Shown here: in pieces, positions 1 through 7,777 of the stretch | How the letters are laid out: each line of letters begins with the position of its first letter | How positions within the stretch are numbered: position 1 is the first letter of the stretch | Assembly (NCBI RefSeq): GCF_902491705.1 | Contig: NZ_CABUIW010000059.1 | Location: forward strand, 1-13,028 | Origin: an uncultured Lactobacillus sp. | Lineage (GTDB): Bacteria > Bacillota > Bacilli > Lactobacillales > Lactobacillaceae | Reading direction: 5' to 3' | Length of the DNA stretch: 13,028 nt | The notes under the pieces: generated by a model | Told to the model about the DNA's origin: nothing | Database searches by the model: none | What the model saw: only the letters and a program-made list of their open reading frames with translations | Made by a program: the position numbers and the translations under genes

Positions 1-55
1 AAGCATTTCATACAGAGAAGGATTTTCAAAAGTACACAAAATTATTGACACTCTC
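1..55. mobile_element. Possible outer end of an IS256-like insertion sequence, truncated by the window edge
   Basis: The bases ending at about 55 (TACACAAAATTATTGACACTCTC, read as TACACAAAATTATT then GACACTCTC) resemble the terminal inverted repeats of IS256-family elements in lactobacilli, which I recall as starting with GAGAGTGT and containing TTTGTGTA. On the minus strand the candidate tip reads GAGAGTGTC, then AATAATTTTGTGTAC. No transposase frame can be seen in these few bases, and the rest of the element, its partner repeat and the target duplication lie outside the window. The motif match is from memory, so this is a weak call; the bases could also be plain intergenic sequence downstream of the membrane gene that ends at 78. 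Confidence 0.3.
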
Positions 56-77
56 CCTAGAAAGAGTTCTTCTTAAA

Positions 78-1778
78 TTATTTTTCTTTAAAATGCACAC
101 CTATTACGATGCTCCAAGTTATCAAAGAAAGCATCCATCCTACTAGTAATATCTTAGTAGGAGCGTAAGTTACTATAAATCGATCTGTATGTTGTAATAA
201 TTTTATTTCTACAGTTCCTCGCTTTGAAATTTGATGAGGGACTGTTTTGTTATCAGCTTTTACTACTGTATTTGTATAAGCTAATGAGGGTAAATTGACA
301 ATGTCATTTTTCTTAAAGTTACCAGTATATACAATTTGGTTTGGCAAGTCCTCCTGTTTAATTTTTTCTTTTTTGCCATTAATATAAGATACATGATTAA
401 AAATAGAATTACTATTATTGAAAGCAGCCATAGGCATATAGTCAGTTTCACCATATAATGCTCCATAGGAAAACTGATAATCATAGTTTCTATTGTTAAT
501 AATTATCGGTGTATCTCTAGAATCCCGTAATGTCCTGTACTCTCCCTTTCGCTTTGAAAATAATATTGGAACACTGCCATCCTTTTGAATATTTCTAGCG
601 TAGTCAGAATATACACTTCCTGCATATAAAAGCATAAATACTACTATTAGTACCATGGAAATACGATATCCTTTAATATCTTGAAATTTAATATTAAATA
701 ATCCCTTAGATAATGCAATGGATAGAAAAGCAACTGCCCAACTGGTATACCGATATGGGAATTGGATAATCGCTAATGGGGTAGTACTAAAATACTGCCA
801 CGGAAATACTGTTGTTATCATCAGCAACAATAAGATTCCCAATAGGTAAGCCCACATATACTTAGAGTTTTTATCAATAAATTTCCATCCAAGCAAAGCA
901 GTAACAATTAGGACTAGCCCAATGCCCCCATTTGTGGCACTATTTGAGAAAGCAAAGGCAATAAAATCACCTAAGTTTTGCATTAACCAAAATCCAGGCT
1001 TAGGACTTGCCAATCCTTTTCCTACATAATCAGTAACTAATGGTACAAATTGCCAAAATGATAAAAGCATAAATAATACTATAGATTTTAGTAATGAAAA
1101 CAGCTGGCTTAATTCAATGCTTTTATTTTGGATTAAATAACAAATACTTATGAGCAAGCACACCTCTACAGAGATAAAAAGGCTAACATAATGGGAATAC
1201 GCCATCAAAGTCATTCCAATAGCTAATGTTACCCATTTTCCTTTATACAATAAGTTATACATACCTAATAATACTATTGGTATAAACGTATAAGCTATTG
1301 CCTCTCCAAGTACATAATTTGTTAATGTCAGATAGAGATGGTATGGCGCGATTAAATATATTATAGAAAAATAGAAAGCTTGTAACGTTTTTCCTCTACT
1401 AAATGATTGCATACAGAAAAACGCAGTTAATCCCGTTGCGATAAATAACAACCATATGTATATCAAATATGCGGTTATTGGTGCGAATACAAATTTTAAG
1501 AAAGCCCAAGGATAAAGAAAAATAACTGGATAAAATAGGAAATTAGCATTACCAACTTTACTAAAGGTATCTGTGCCTATATAAGTTAGAAATTGCCCTC
1601 TTTTCAAATTCAGATAGATTTGCTGCACTCTTGCCGAATGAAAACTCCAATCTGAATGAACTCCCAATTGACCAGTCATAATGAAAGGAATAATCATTAC
1701 TGCAGTAAAAATAATGATTCCTACTATAGCTAAGACTTCCTTATAGTCTCGGTTCCCAGCCTTTACACTTTTTATCAT
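78..1778 (-). CDS. Polytopic membrane protein, PTPS-related/GT-C-like family (566 aa)
   Basis: This is a 566-residue integral membrane protein with about a dozen hydrophobic segments and a soluble extracytoplasmic stretch near the C-terminus (about 400-530), followed by one last membrane helix and a basic tail. It resembles the '6-pyruvoyl-tetrahydropterin synthase-related' membrane proteins (PF10131-like), which share a topology with YfhO and GT-C glycosyltransferases; despite the name they are not pterin enzymes. After the first helix it carries D43-x-x-F-H-x-x-R50, as in the family. The likely role is transfer of a lipid-linked sugar, or another modification, outside the membrane; the substrate is unknown. 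The ATG at 1778 has a GGGAG Shine-Dalgarno six bases upstream, and the gene starts 21 bp after prfC, so the two are probably co-transcribed. It is visibly more AT-rich than prfC. A second family member lies at 6059-7764. The family call is from recognition, not a search. Confidence 0.7.
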   Translation of the reverse strand: MIKSVKAGNRDYKEVLAIVGIIIFTAVMIIPFIMTGQLGVHSDWSFHSARVQQIYLNLKRGQFLTYIGTDTFSKVGNANFLFYPVIFLYPWAFLKFVFAPITAYLIYIWLLFIATGLTAFFCMQSFSRGKTLQAFYFSIIYLIAPYHLYLTLTNYVLGEAIAYTFIPIVLLGMYNLLYKGKWVTLAIGMTLMAYSHYVSLFISVEVCLLISICYLIQNKSIELSQLFSLLKSIVLFMLLSFWQFVPLVTDYVGKGLASPKPGFWLMQNLGDFIAFAFSNSATNGGIGLVLIVTALLGWKFIDKNSKYMWAYLLGILLLLMITTVFPWQYFSTTPLAIIQFPYRYTSWAVAFLSIALSKGLFNIKFQDIKGYRISMVLIVVFMLLYAGSVYSDYARNIQKDGSVPILFSKRKGEYRTLRDSRDTPIIINNRNYDYQFSYGALYGETDYMPMAAFNNSNSIFNHVSYINGKKEKIKQEDLPNQIVYTGNFKKNDIVNLPSLAYTNTVVKADNKTVPHQISKRGTVEIKLLQHTDRFIVTYAPTKILLVGWMLSLITWSIVIGVHFKEK

Positions 1779-1799
1779 AACTTTCTCCCAATAATTTTC

Positions 1800-3377
1800 C
1801 TACAACTTCGCCGTCAACTTTACATCAGGATACTTTTGCTTAAACCAGTTCTCAGCAAATTGATTTTCAAACAGGAATAATGGTTGATCGTGAATATCCT
1901 TAACAAGGATATTCCGCGATGACGACATCTTCTCATCGAGTTGATCTGGATCAATCCAGCGAGCCGTCTTATTCCCCATTGGTTCCATCACTACTTCGGA
2001 GTTATATTCGTTTTGCATCCGGAACTTGAAAACTTCAAACTGAAGTTGACCAACAGCACCGAGGATATAGTCTCCAGAAGTGTATGAACGGAACAATTGC
2101 ACTGCCCCTTCTTGAACTAACTGGTTAATGCCTTTATGAAAGGACTTCTGCTTCATCACGTTCTTTGCCGTTACTCGCATAAATAATTCAGGGGTAAATT
2201 GTGGAAGCTTTTCAAACTTAATGTCTTTTTTACCAGTATAAATCGAATCACCGATTTGGAAGTTACCAGTATCATACAACCCAATAATGTCACCAGCGAC
2301 CGCATTTTCAACGTTTTCCCGGGTATCTGCCATAAATTCAGTCACGTTAGACAAACGAATTGGCTTCTTAGTTCGCTCAAGAGTAACATCCATCCCCCGG
2401 TCAAATTCACCTGAACAGATCCGGACGAAAGCAATCCGATCCCGGTGTCGAGGATTCATGTTGGCTTGAATCTTGAAAACAAAACCGGAGAATTCTGGAT
2501 CGAGCGGTTTTACATCCCCATCATTTTCTGTATGATGATCACTTGGCGCTGGAGCAAACTGAAGATAAGTCTCCAAGAAAGTTTGCACCCCAAAGTTAGT
2601 TAATGCAGAACCAAAGAAGACTGGCGTTTGATCTCCAGCAGCGATCTTATCCCGATCGAGCTGGTTACCAGCAACATCCACTAATTCCATTTCATCTAAA
2701 GCATCTTGCCATTCACCATCATTAGCCAATGGATTGTCACCCTTAACATTACCGTCATCGTCCAACGGCAAATATGGATTATCTTCATCAACGGGGTGAG
2801 TTAGGGCAACTCGGCGGTTAAAGCGGTCATAAATCCCCTTAAATTGCCGGCCAGAACCGATTGGCCAGTTAATTGGATAAGTTTCAATTCCTAAAGTCTC
2901 TTCAACCTCGTTTAACAAGTCTAGTGGATCACGGGCATCCCGGTCAAACTTGTTCATAAAGGTAAAGATCGGAATCCCCCGCATCTTACAAATTTGGAAA
3001 AGCTTCTTCGTTTGTGGCTCAATCCCCTTAGCAGAGTCGATCACCATCACTGCAGAGTCAACCGCCATTAAAGTCCGGTAAGTATCTTCAGAAAAGTCTT
3101 CGTGCCCTGGAGTATCAAGGATGTTAATCCGTTTACCTTGAAAATCAAACTGCATTACGGATGAAGTAACAGAAATCCCCCGCTTCTTTTCAATTTCCAT
3201 CCAGTCAGACTTGGCAAAATTACCAGTCTTCCGGGCCTTAACAGTACCCGCTTCACGAACAACCCCGCCAAAGAGTAAGAGTTGTTCAGTAATTGTCGTT
3301 TTACCCGCGTCCGGGTGAGAAATAATGGCGAATGTCCGCCGCTTATTAACTGCTTCAGCAAGTTGTTTTGGTGACAT
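1800..3377 (-). CDS. prfC: Peptide chain release factor 3 (RF3), GTPase
   Basis: RF3 is a cytoplasmic translational GTPase that removes RF1/RF2 from the ribosome after peptide release. The 525 residues match the usual RF3 length. GTPase motifs are all visible: P-loop HPDAGKTT at 21-28, the switch region RGISVTSS at 66-73, DTPGHEDF at 88-95 and NKFDRD at 142-147, followed by the domain II/III segments typical of RF3. The ATG at 3377 has a GAAAGGA ribosome binding site about seven bases upstream. The stop is TAG. Codon use is richer in G+C than the flanking membrane genes, as expected for a core gene beside accessory DNA. It has its own upstream region (3378-3555) and is followed closely by the membrane gene at 78-1778. 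The assignment is secure. Confidence 0.97.
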   Translation of the reverse strand: MSPKQLAEAVNKRRTFAIISHPDAGKTTITEQLLLFGGVVREAGTVKARKTGNFAKSDWMEIEKKRGISVTSSVMQFDFQGKRINILDTPGHEDFSEDTYRTLMAVDSAVMVIDSAKGIEPQTKKLFQICKMRGIPIFTFMNKFDRDARDPLDLLNEVEETLGIETYPINWPIGSGRQFKGIYDRFNRRVALTHPVDEDNPYLPLDDDGNVKGDNPLANDGEWQDALDEMELVDVAGNQLDRDKIAAGDQTPVFFGSALTNFGVQTFLETYLQFAPAPSDHHTENDGDVKPLDPEFSGFVFKIQANMNPRHRDRIAFVRICSGEFDRGMDVTLERTKKPIRLSNVTEFMADTRENVENAVAGDIIGLYDTGNFQIGDSIYTGKKDIKFEKLPQFTPELFMRVTAKNVMKQKSFHKGINQLVQEGAVQLFRSYTSGDYILGAVGQLQFEVFKFRMQNEYNSEVVMEPMGNKTARWIDPDQLDEKMSSSRNILVKDIHDQPLFLFENQFAENWFKQKYPDVKLTAKL

Positions 3378-3410
3378 TTTATTTTCCTTTCATTGAGTGA
3401 TTTATTTTGT

Positions 3411-3442
3411 ATAATATCTACATCAGTTTAATCTATTATCAA
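3411..3442 (-). promoter_or_regulatory. Weak candidate promoter for prfC
   Basis: On the minus strand TTGATA (3437-3442) and TATTAT (3411-3416) lie upstream of prfC, with a spacing of 20 bases, which is longer than the ideal 17. The -10-like box is about 33 bases upstream of the start codon. A promoter is expected here because the upstream operon ends at the hairpin 3497-3533, but the exact boxes are uncertain. Confidence 0.3.
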
Positions 3443-3496
3443 TAGAGTTACAACTAACAAAAATAGCTGAACATAGAGGTCAAATCCATAATCAAA

Positions 3497-3533
3497 GCCC
3501 CTGTAACTAGATTAACAATCTAACTATAGGGAC
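3497..3533 (-). terminator. Hairpin terminator of the lic-type operon
   Basis: Two 17-base arms (3497-3513 and 3517-3533) around a 3-base loop pair along their whole length with a single A-C mismatch when read as minus-strand RNA; G-U pairs fill positions that would be mismatches on the plus strand, so the structure belongs to the minus transcript. It starts 22 bases after the stop of the gene ending at 3556. The T-rich tail (TTTGATT) is poor, so termination may be partial and some read-through into prfC is possible. Confidence 0.55.
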
Positions 3534-3555
3534 TACAAAGTTAATTAAATTTCGT

Positions 3556-4907
3556 TTAAATATACTTATCCGGAATCAACATACGAACAATGACTGGCGC
3601 CCATGTAATTGCTAGTAAAATTAAAAAGACAATTGACAAAGAACTCTTAATTAATGCTTGACGATACTTAATAATTAGCCAGCCTGATAAGAAGAGCATT
3701 GCCATTGTTAAAAATATGAATGTTCGATCACTAGATGCATAAATTGTAGGAGTAAATCCCATTGATATTCGAGATAGCCAGCCTGCTATCCAAATCAATT
3801 CTGCAAGCCATGCCTGCTTGCCAAATAATTTCCATATTAAATACGTCATTATTCCAAAAATCACGATGATCAAGCAATATTGAAACCCTTGGCCTGTTGC
3901 ATTCTGACTAATTTCCCACATCCATCCATGTTGATCTATCGTGACGAGTCTCTTTAATCGTTGGGTATGTGATGATATATAAGTTAAACTGTTCCCCATT
4001 AAAATACCTAGTAATGGAATCCAACTCAGAATTCTTACGCTATTATTTACGCTACTACTTCTACTTATCATAATAAATAAAATTGATAATAATATTACTG
4101 CTGGAACCATTGTGAACAAGTACCAGTGTCCAGTTACAAAGACACCAAGATCAATTTTATTAATCATTGTCATCTTATTAAAATCTCTAAATAAATTATG
4201 TACCGAACTATCATACCGCAACTTGTTACCAGGACAAGTTAAAAGAATTATCCAATTAACTATTAAAGCAAATGGTACGGGTAAAAATGAGATACATGAT
4301 AATTTATGCATAAGTTGATAAATTAACCAACCAACATAAATTACTGTTCCAAAGGCCAATAATTGCTCATTATTAAAAGCAAATAAAAACAAGATTGTTG
4401 ATAAAAATAATATAATTGCTTTTTTCCAACCGTGGCATTCTGTATTAATCAAATATAAAGCAAAGATACCCGTACATAGTGTCCACCAATAAGTAATAAT
4501 AGTTGCTATCCATCCAGCTGTTGACATTGACTCCCACGAAAAAAGTAAAACTAATAATGAGAATAGCGGTAAATAATGCTGATTTCTAAATAGCGCTACT
4601 AATCCAATAATCAATCCAACCGTCATCAATCCAGTAACAAAGGCAAAAATCCATTTCATACTTTCAGGCTCATTAACAAACATTAAGTAATTAATAAAAA
4701 CCCGACTAGACCAATGATGCCACATTCCAATATCCATGGTTAAAATATTCGTTAGAATGGAGGGGATCCCCCCTTAACTGCTTTCATATCTTGAACATCG
4801 TCGCCAATTCGTGGTGCTAAATATAACCAACTTGTCATAAATACAACTACAAATAATAAAGTTAAATGATTTATGATTCTTTCCTTATTTAATAACACTT
4901 TTTTCAT
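3556..4907 (-). pseudogene. DUF6056/GtrII-like membrane glycosyltransferase-type gene, frameshifted at a G6 tract (possibly phase-variable, OFF)
   Basis: The gene begins at the ATG at 4907, which has a TAAGGAG ribosome binding site six bases upstream, and first encodes MKKVLLNKER, a membrane helix and an APRIGDD motif. This frame runs through six G (4773-4768) and stops at 4752 after 51 aa. The longer frame from 4737 to 3556 (393 aa from an internal ATG with no ribosome binding site) continues the same protein in the -1 frame. One extra G joins them into a protein of 450 aa. The joined product has about ten membrane helices and, just after the tract, WHHWSSR, then SxAGWIATIITYWW, both features I associate with DUF6056/GtrII-like membrane proteins that act on surface polysaccharides. 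It is the last gene of the operon, 44 bp after the acyltransferase. It could be a decaying gene, a phase-variable gene in the off state, or a sequencing error. The function is inferred from family resemblance only. Confidence 0.72.
4768..4773 (-). repeat. G6 homopolymer tract at the frameshift site (C6 on plus strand)
   Basis: Six consecutive G on the coding strand at codons 45-47 of the gene starting at 4907. They are followed by ATCCCC, so the tract overlaps the palindrome GGGGATCCCC. Seven G would keep the gene open; six leads to a stop at 4752. In the broken frame the codons read AAG GGG GGA, which also fits the X-XXY-YYZ pattern used in -1 ribosomal frameshifting. Confidence 0.75.
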
Positions 4908-4913
4908 AATTTA

Positions 4914-4920
4914 CTCCTTA
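4914..4920 (-). promoter_or_regulatory. Ribosome binding site that sets the true start at 4907
   Basis: TAAGGAG on the minus strand, six bases before the ATG at 4907. The ATG at 4737, which opens the long frame, has no comparable site, so translation is expected to begin here, upstream of the G6 tract. Confidence 0.8.
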
Positions 4921-4951
4921 AATAATTTTTATGATCCATCTGCATTAACTT

Positions 4952-6058
4952 TTAGATTTTTTCAAAAATTCGTTCTAAATTATTAAGAAAATTACTTATA
5001 TAACCCGATAACTCATTAATAAGTTTTTCAAAAATTAATCTTCTAAAAATAATATCTATTAAAATACAACTAATAAAAACAATTAATGAAAATAGCAATC
5101 CTGCCAATAAGTACTCAATTCCAGAGCCAGCATATACCTTTGAAGAAAAAATATTTTGCCAAATAAATGGTCTAACAAACGAATCCTCATGAATCAAATA
5201 GACACCGAACATTGAACCAGCAATGTAGTTGATTATCCTACTATTAAATTGGATGTTCTTAAAATAAGAAAATATAAATATAGCCGTAAGTAGAACAAGA
5301 GGGCTATTTACATCAAATAAATCAGCAATTCCATTAAATAGCTTTTCATTAATTGCTAAAGCTGACAGGAGTATCGCTATTAATATGCATATTAACGTAC
5401 CAATTATTGTGTAACCTTTAGAATTTAAAACCTTTCCACTATATTTTCTAATATAAGCACTGACAAAGTATATTAAAAAGAAATAAGTAGTTGGTGTATA
5501 TCCAAAACTATCGACAAACGTGTCAGGCTTATTATCAAATATTTGTAAGCCAATTGAAAGGAACGACCACAATAAAATCAAGCCAATTATTAGCAATAAC
5601 AATTTTTGCCTGGTTAAACTTCTTATAATGATATTCAAAAATTGCATTGCAAAAAGCATTACAATATATGAATACACAAACCAATATCCACTTGGTAAAG
5701 GAAACGGTAACAACACTCTAACTATACTATCAGTCCCCCATATTCCGGTTGGATCAAATAGTTTAAATACGAAATATAATCCAAAACTATAAAATGCTGT
5801 AGTAATAATCAAGTTTAATGGACGTCTAAAATTAAACTGTTTTTCACATAAGAAGTATGCTCCAATCATAACAAAAAGTACTACGCCTAGCTTGCCAAAA
5901 TAATGAAGGAACAAGTTAACTTTAATTGCACCTGAGTATTTAGGATTGTAAGGATTCCAATCAAAAGTTCCTTTTAATGCATAGTGATGAAGTACGATCG
6001 TAAACATACTTAATATTCTGAGCAATTCAATACTCGAATTACGACTTTTTGCTTTCAA
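4952..6058 (-). CDS. Acyltransferase family 3 membrane protein (OafA/WecH-like O-acyltransferase)
   Basis: The 368-residue protein has about ten membrane segments and the acyltransferase-3 signature near the N-terminus: SSIELLRILSMFTIVLHHY, with the likely catalytic histidines at 24-25, then GVVLFVMIGAYFL and later YWFVYSYIVMLF. Such enzymes usually acetylate sugars of exopolysaccharide, teichoic acid or peptidoglycan at the membrane. Translation begins at a TTG at 6058 with AGGAG seven bases upstream; the TTG follows the TAA of the preceding gene without a gap, so translation is probably coupled. Very AT-rich compared with prfC, consistent with accessory origin. Acceptor and acyl donor cannot be read from the sequence. 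Confidence 0.85.
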   Translation of the reverse strand: MKAKSRNSSIELLRILSMFTIVLHHYALKGTFDWNPYNPKYSGAIKVNLFLHYFGKLGVVLFVMIGAYFLCEKQFNFRRPLNLIITTAFYSFGLYFVFKLFDPTGIWGTDSIVRVLLPFPLPSGYWFVYSYIVMLFAMQFLNIIIRSLTRQKLLLLIIGLILLWSFLSIGLQIFDNKPDTFVDSFGYTPTTYFFLIYFVSAYIRKYSGKVLNSKGYTIIGTLICILIAILLSALAINEKLFNGIADLFDVNSPLVLLTAIFIFSYFKNIQFNSRIINYIAGSMFGVYLIHEDSFVRPFIWQNIFSSKVYAGSGIEYLLAGLLFSLIVFISCILIDIIFRRLIFEKLINELSGYISNFLNNLERIFEKI

Positions 6059-6065
6059 TTATTTT

Positions 6066-6070
6066 CTCCT
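6066..6070 (-). promoter_or_regulatory. Ribosome binding site supporting a TTG start
   Basis: AGGAG on the minus strand, seven bases before the TTG at 6058 and inside the end of the preceding gene. It supports the TTG as the real start of the acyltransferase. Confidence 0.7.
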
Positions 6071-7671
6071 GTAACTTCTAATAATCGATATTAACATAAA
6101 TAATATTGATATAAACGAAATAATAAGGAGGATCTTATATACCCTAGGCATTATAAATTGTATATCTATTTTCATAGAATTCATCTTTATATCAACATTA
6201 TTAATTACCATATTCCCTTGTTTATTAACCTTATATTGCACTTTCTTATTATTCAAAGCAATATGATAATCTAGGCTTCGATAACCCAAAATAGGTAATT
6301 CAATATTTACCCCTTTTTTTCTTTTTATGTTTTTTACATAAAAACTTAGATTTTGCTCACCTATCTTTTCTACAAAGTCATATGATTTATTTTCTACTTT
6401 AATCTTTTGATTCCATATTTGATCCAATCTAGATGGCAATAATTCGTATTTTCTATTCTTTACATTCTCTACCTTAGGAAAGTAGTCTGGATGTTCTCCC
6501 ATAGCCATAATAGCCTTTTTTTGCTCTGAAGCTATAGGAGTAGTGTCCATTATCTGTGCAATAACATCATTATTTAATCTTAAAACCTGACCACTTATTA
6601 AATAAGACTGTGCAGAAATACTCAAAATTACTGATAAAAGTGCCAAAATATGACTAATTTTAATTCCAATAAATTGCTGATAGTTCTTAAAATTATCAGC
6701 AAACATAATAATTGGAATTACTGAAAGCCATATTCCAAACCGCCACGGAGTATACTGTAAATTGTTAATTAACGGAACATGATTAAATACTTTCCATGGA
6801 AAAATCTTTAAACAAAGGATAAACATGTATCCTTCTAGGATTGACAATCTAATTAATTTACTTTTCATATTCGAATTAAAAAAGCAATATACAATTATTA
6901 ATAGTGCCAATGCAGCAATAGATAGTTGTTCCCGCGACCACCATGAAATAAAATCTAGCATTTTCGGTAAAGTGGCAGCTTTTATATGTCCCTTACCAAA
7001 GGGTTCTAATATACCCGAACTAGATATTTTCAAAACACGATATATAATTGGGGACATCCCAACTAAGACTAACGGAAAACTTAAGAAAGCATTAACAAAA
7101 AAAGATACACTAATTTTCCTTTGAAAAATCCGAAATAAAACGACACTTCCTAAAAGGAGACCATATACTATTAAACTGAGTAAATGTGAAAGTCCTATAA
7201 GGATAACACAGAGTGAGAACTTACAAATTAAGATAATGTCAATTTTCTTTGAATCTAATAGCTCTTTACTAACAAAGAAAATTGGAAAGACAAAAATATT
7301 TATTATTGCAGCACCAGGTTGAATCTCATTTAAGAATTGATACAAAGTATATCCTGAAAAGGTGTAGATCGTAGCAAGGTAAAATGACATTTCAATATTA
7401 TCTGTCCTGCCACTCAAGCAAAGCCAAGTAACAACTAATGTAAGGAAAAATATCAAAAAACTAATCGCTACAACTTGATGTTGCGGAGATAAGAAAATAG
7501 TCATGAGTACTAAAGGCCATAGGGTAATATCTGGACACATCCCATTAACTGCTTGTCCTATTCCAAAAAAAGTAGAAAAATTTACCCAATTAGGTATCTC
7601 TAAATGTAAGAATGAATTTCGAATTTCTAAAATTCGCTGAACATGAAAGATACCATCACCAAATAATTTTA

Positions 7672-7677
7672 CCCCCC
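7672..7677 (-). repeat. G6 homopolymer tract at the second frameshift site (C6 on plus strand)
   Basis: Six G on the coding strand at codons 30-31, immediately followed by the in-frame stop TAA. Seven G give codons GGG GGG GTA and restore the 568-aa protein. The position is just after the first membrane helix, so the off state yields only a short hydrophobic peptide. Confidence 0.75.
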
Positions 7678-7772
7678 ATTAAATTGACATTCAGTCGAAT
7701 ATATAAAGAATATCACTAAGGCTATTAGCAGTGTTCCAATTCTTATTTGACTTACCTTTTTCATGTGACTTT

Positions 7773-7777
7773 CCCTC
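7773..7777 (-). promoter_or_regulatory. Ribosome binding site that sets the true start at 7764
   Basis: GAGGG on the minus strand, eight bases upstream of the ATG at 7764; its first base is the last base of the TAG stop of the transporter gene. It shows that the membrane gene starts here, before the G6 tract, and not at 7540. Confidence 0.75.

Larger units (their letters stand above)
6059..7764 (-). pseudogene. PTPS-related/GT-C-like membrane protein gene, frameshifted at a G6 tract (possibly phase-variable, OFF)
   Basis: The gene begins at the ATG at 7764, eight bases after a GAGGG ribosome binding site that overlaps the stop codon of the transporter gene. The first frame encodes MKKVSQIRIG, a membrane helix and ECQFNGG, then stops at 7669 after 31 aa, directly behind six G (7677-7672). 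One extra G joins it to the frame that continues to 6059, giving 568 aa, close to the 566 aa of the intact paralogue at 78-1778. The joined protein places D37-x-x-F-H-x-x-R44 just after the first helix, matching D43-x-x-F-H-x-x-R50 of the paralogue; the C-terminal soluble part and last helix match too. The frame from the internal ATG at 7540 (493 aa) lacks this motif and has no ribosome binding site. Likely role: membrane glycosyltransferase-type modification of a surface glycan, inferred from the family. Pseudogene, off-phase gene and sequencing error remain open. Confidence 0.75.

Noticed and set aside
56..77. Short inverted repeat ACTCT/AGAGT after the gene ending at 78 as a terminator
   Set aside because: Only five base pairs, with no T tail.
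921..930. C5 runs at about 924, 2393, 2973, 3175 and 5735 as further slippage sites
   Set aside because: They are one base shorter, common by chance, and the genes containing them are intact.
2199..2469. Plus-strand frames of 60-71 aa inside prfC
   Set aside because: Antisense shadows of prfC with no ribosome binding site or recognisable protein features.
4112..4318. Plus-strand 68-aa frame, and similar antisense frames at 5520-5792, 6825-7124, 9149-9573 and 10205-10408
   Set aside because: All lie opposite well-supported minus-strand genes and show no start signal or family features.
3556..4737. A complete 393-aa gene starting at the ATG at 4737
   Set aside because: No ribosome binding site there, and the 5' part of the same protein is found from 4907 in the neighbouring frame with a strong TAAGGAG site.
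6059..7540. A complete 493-aa gene starting at the ATG at 7540
   Set aside because: No ribosome binding site, no first helix or D-x-x-F-H-x-x-R motif; these are encoded upstream from 7764 before the G6 tract.
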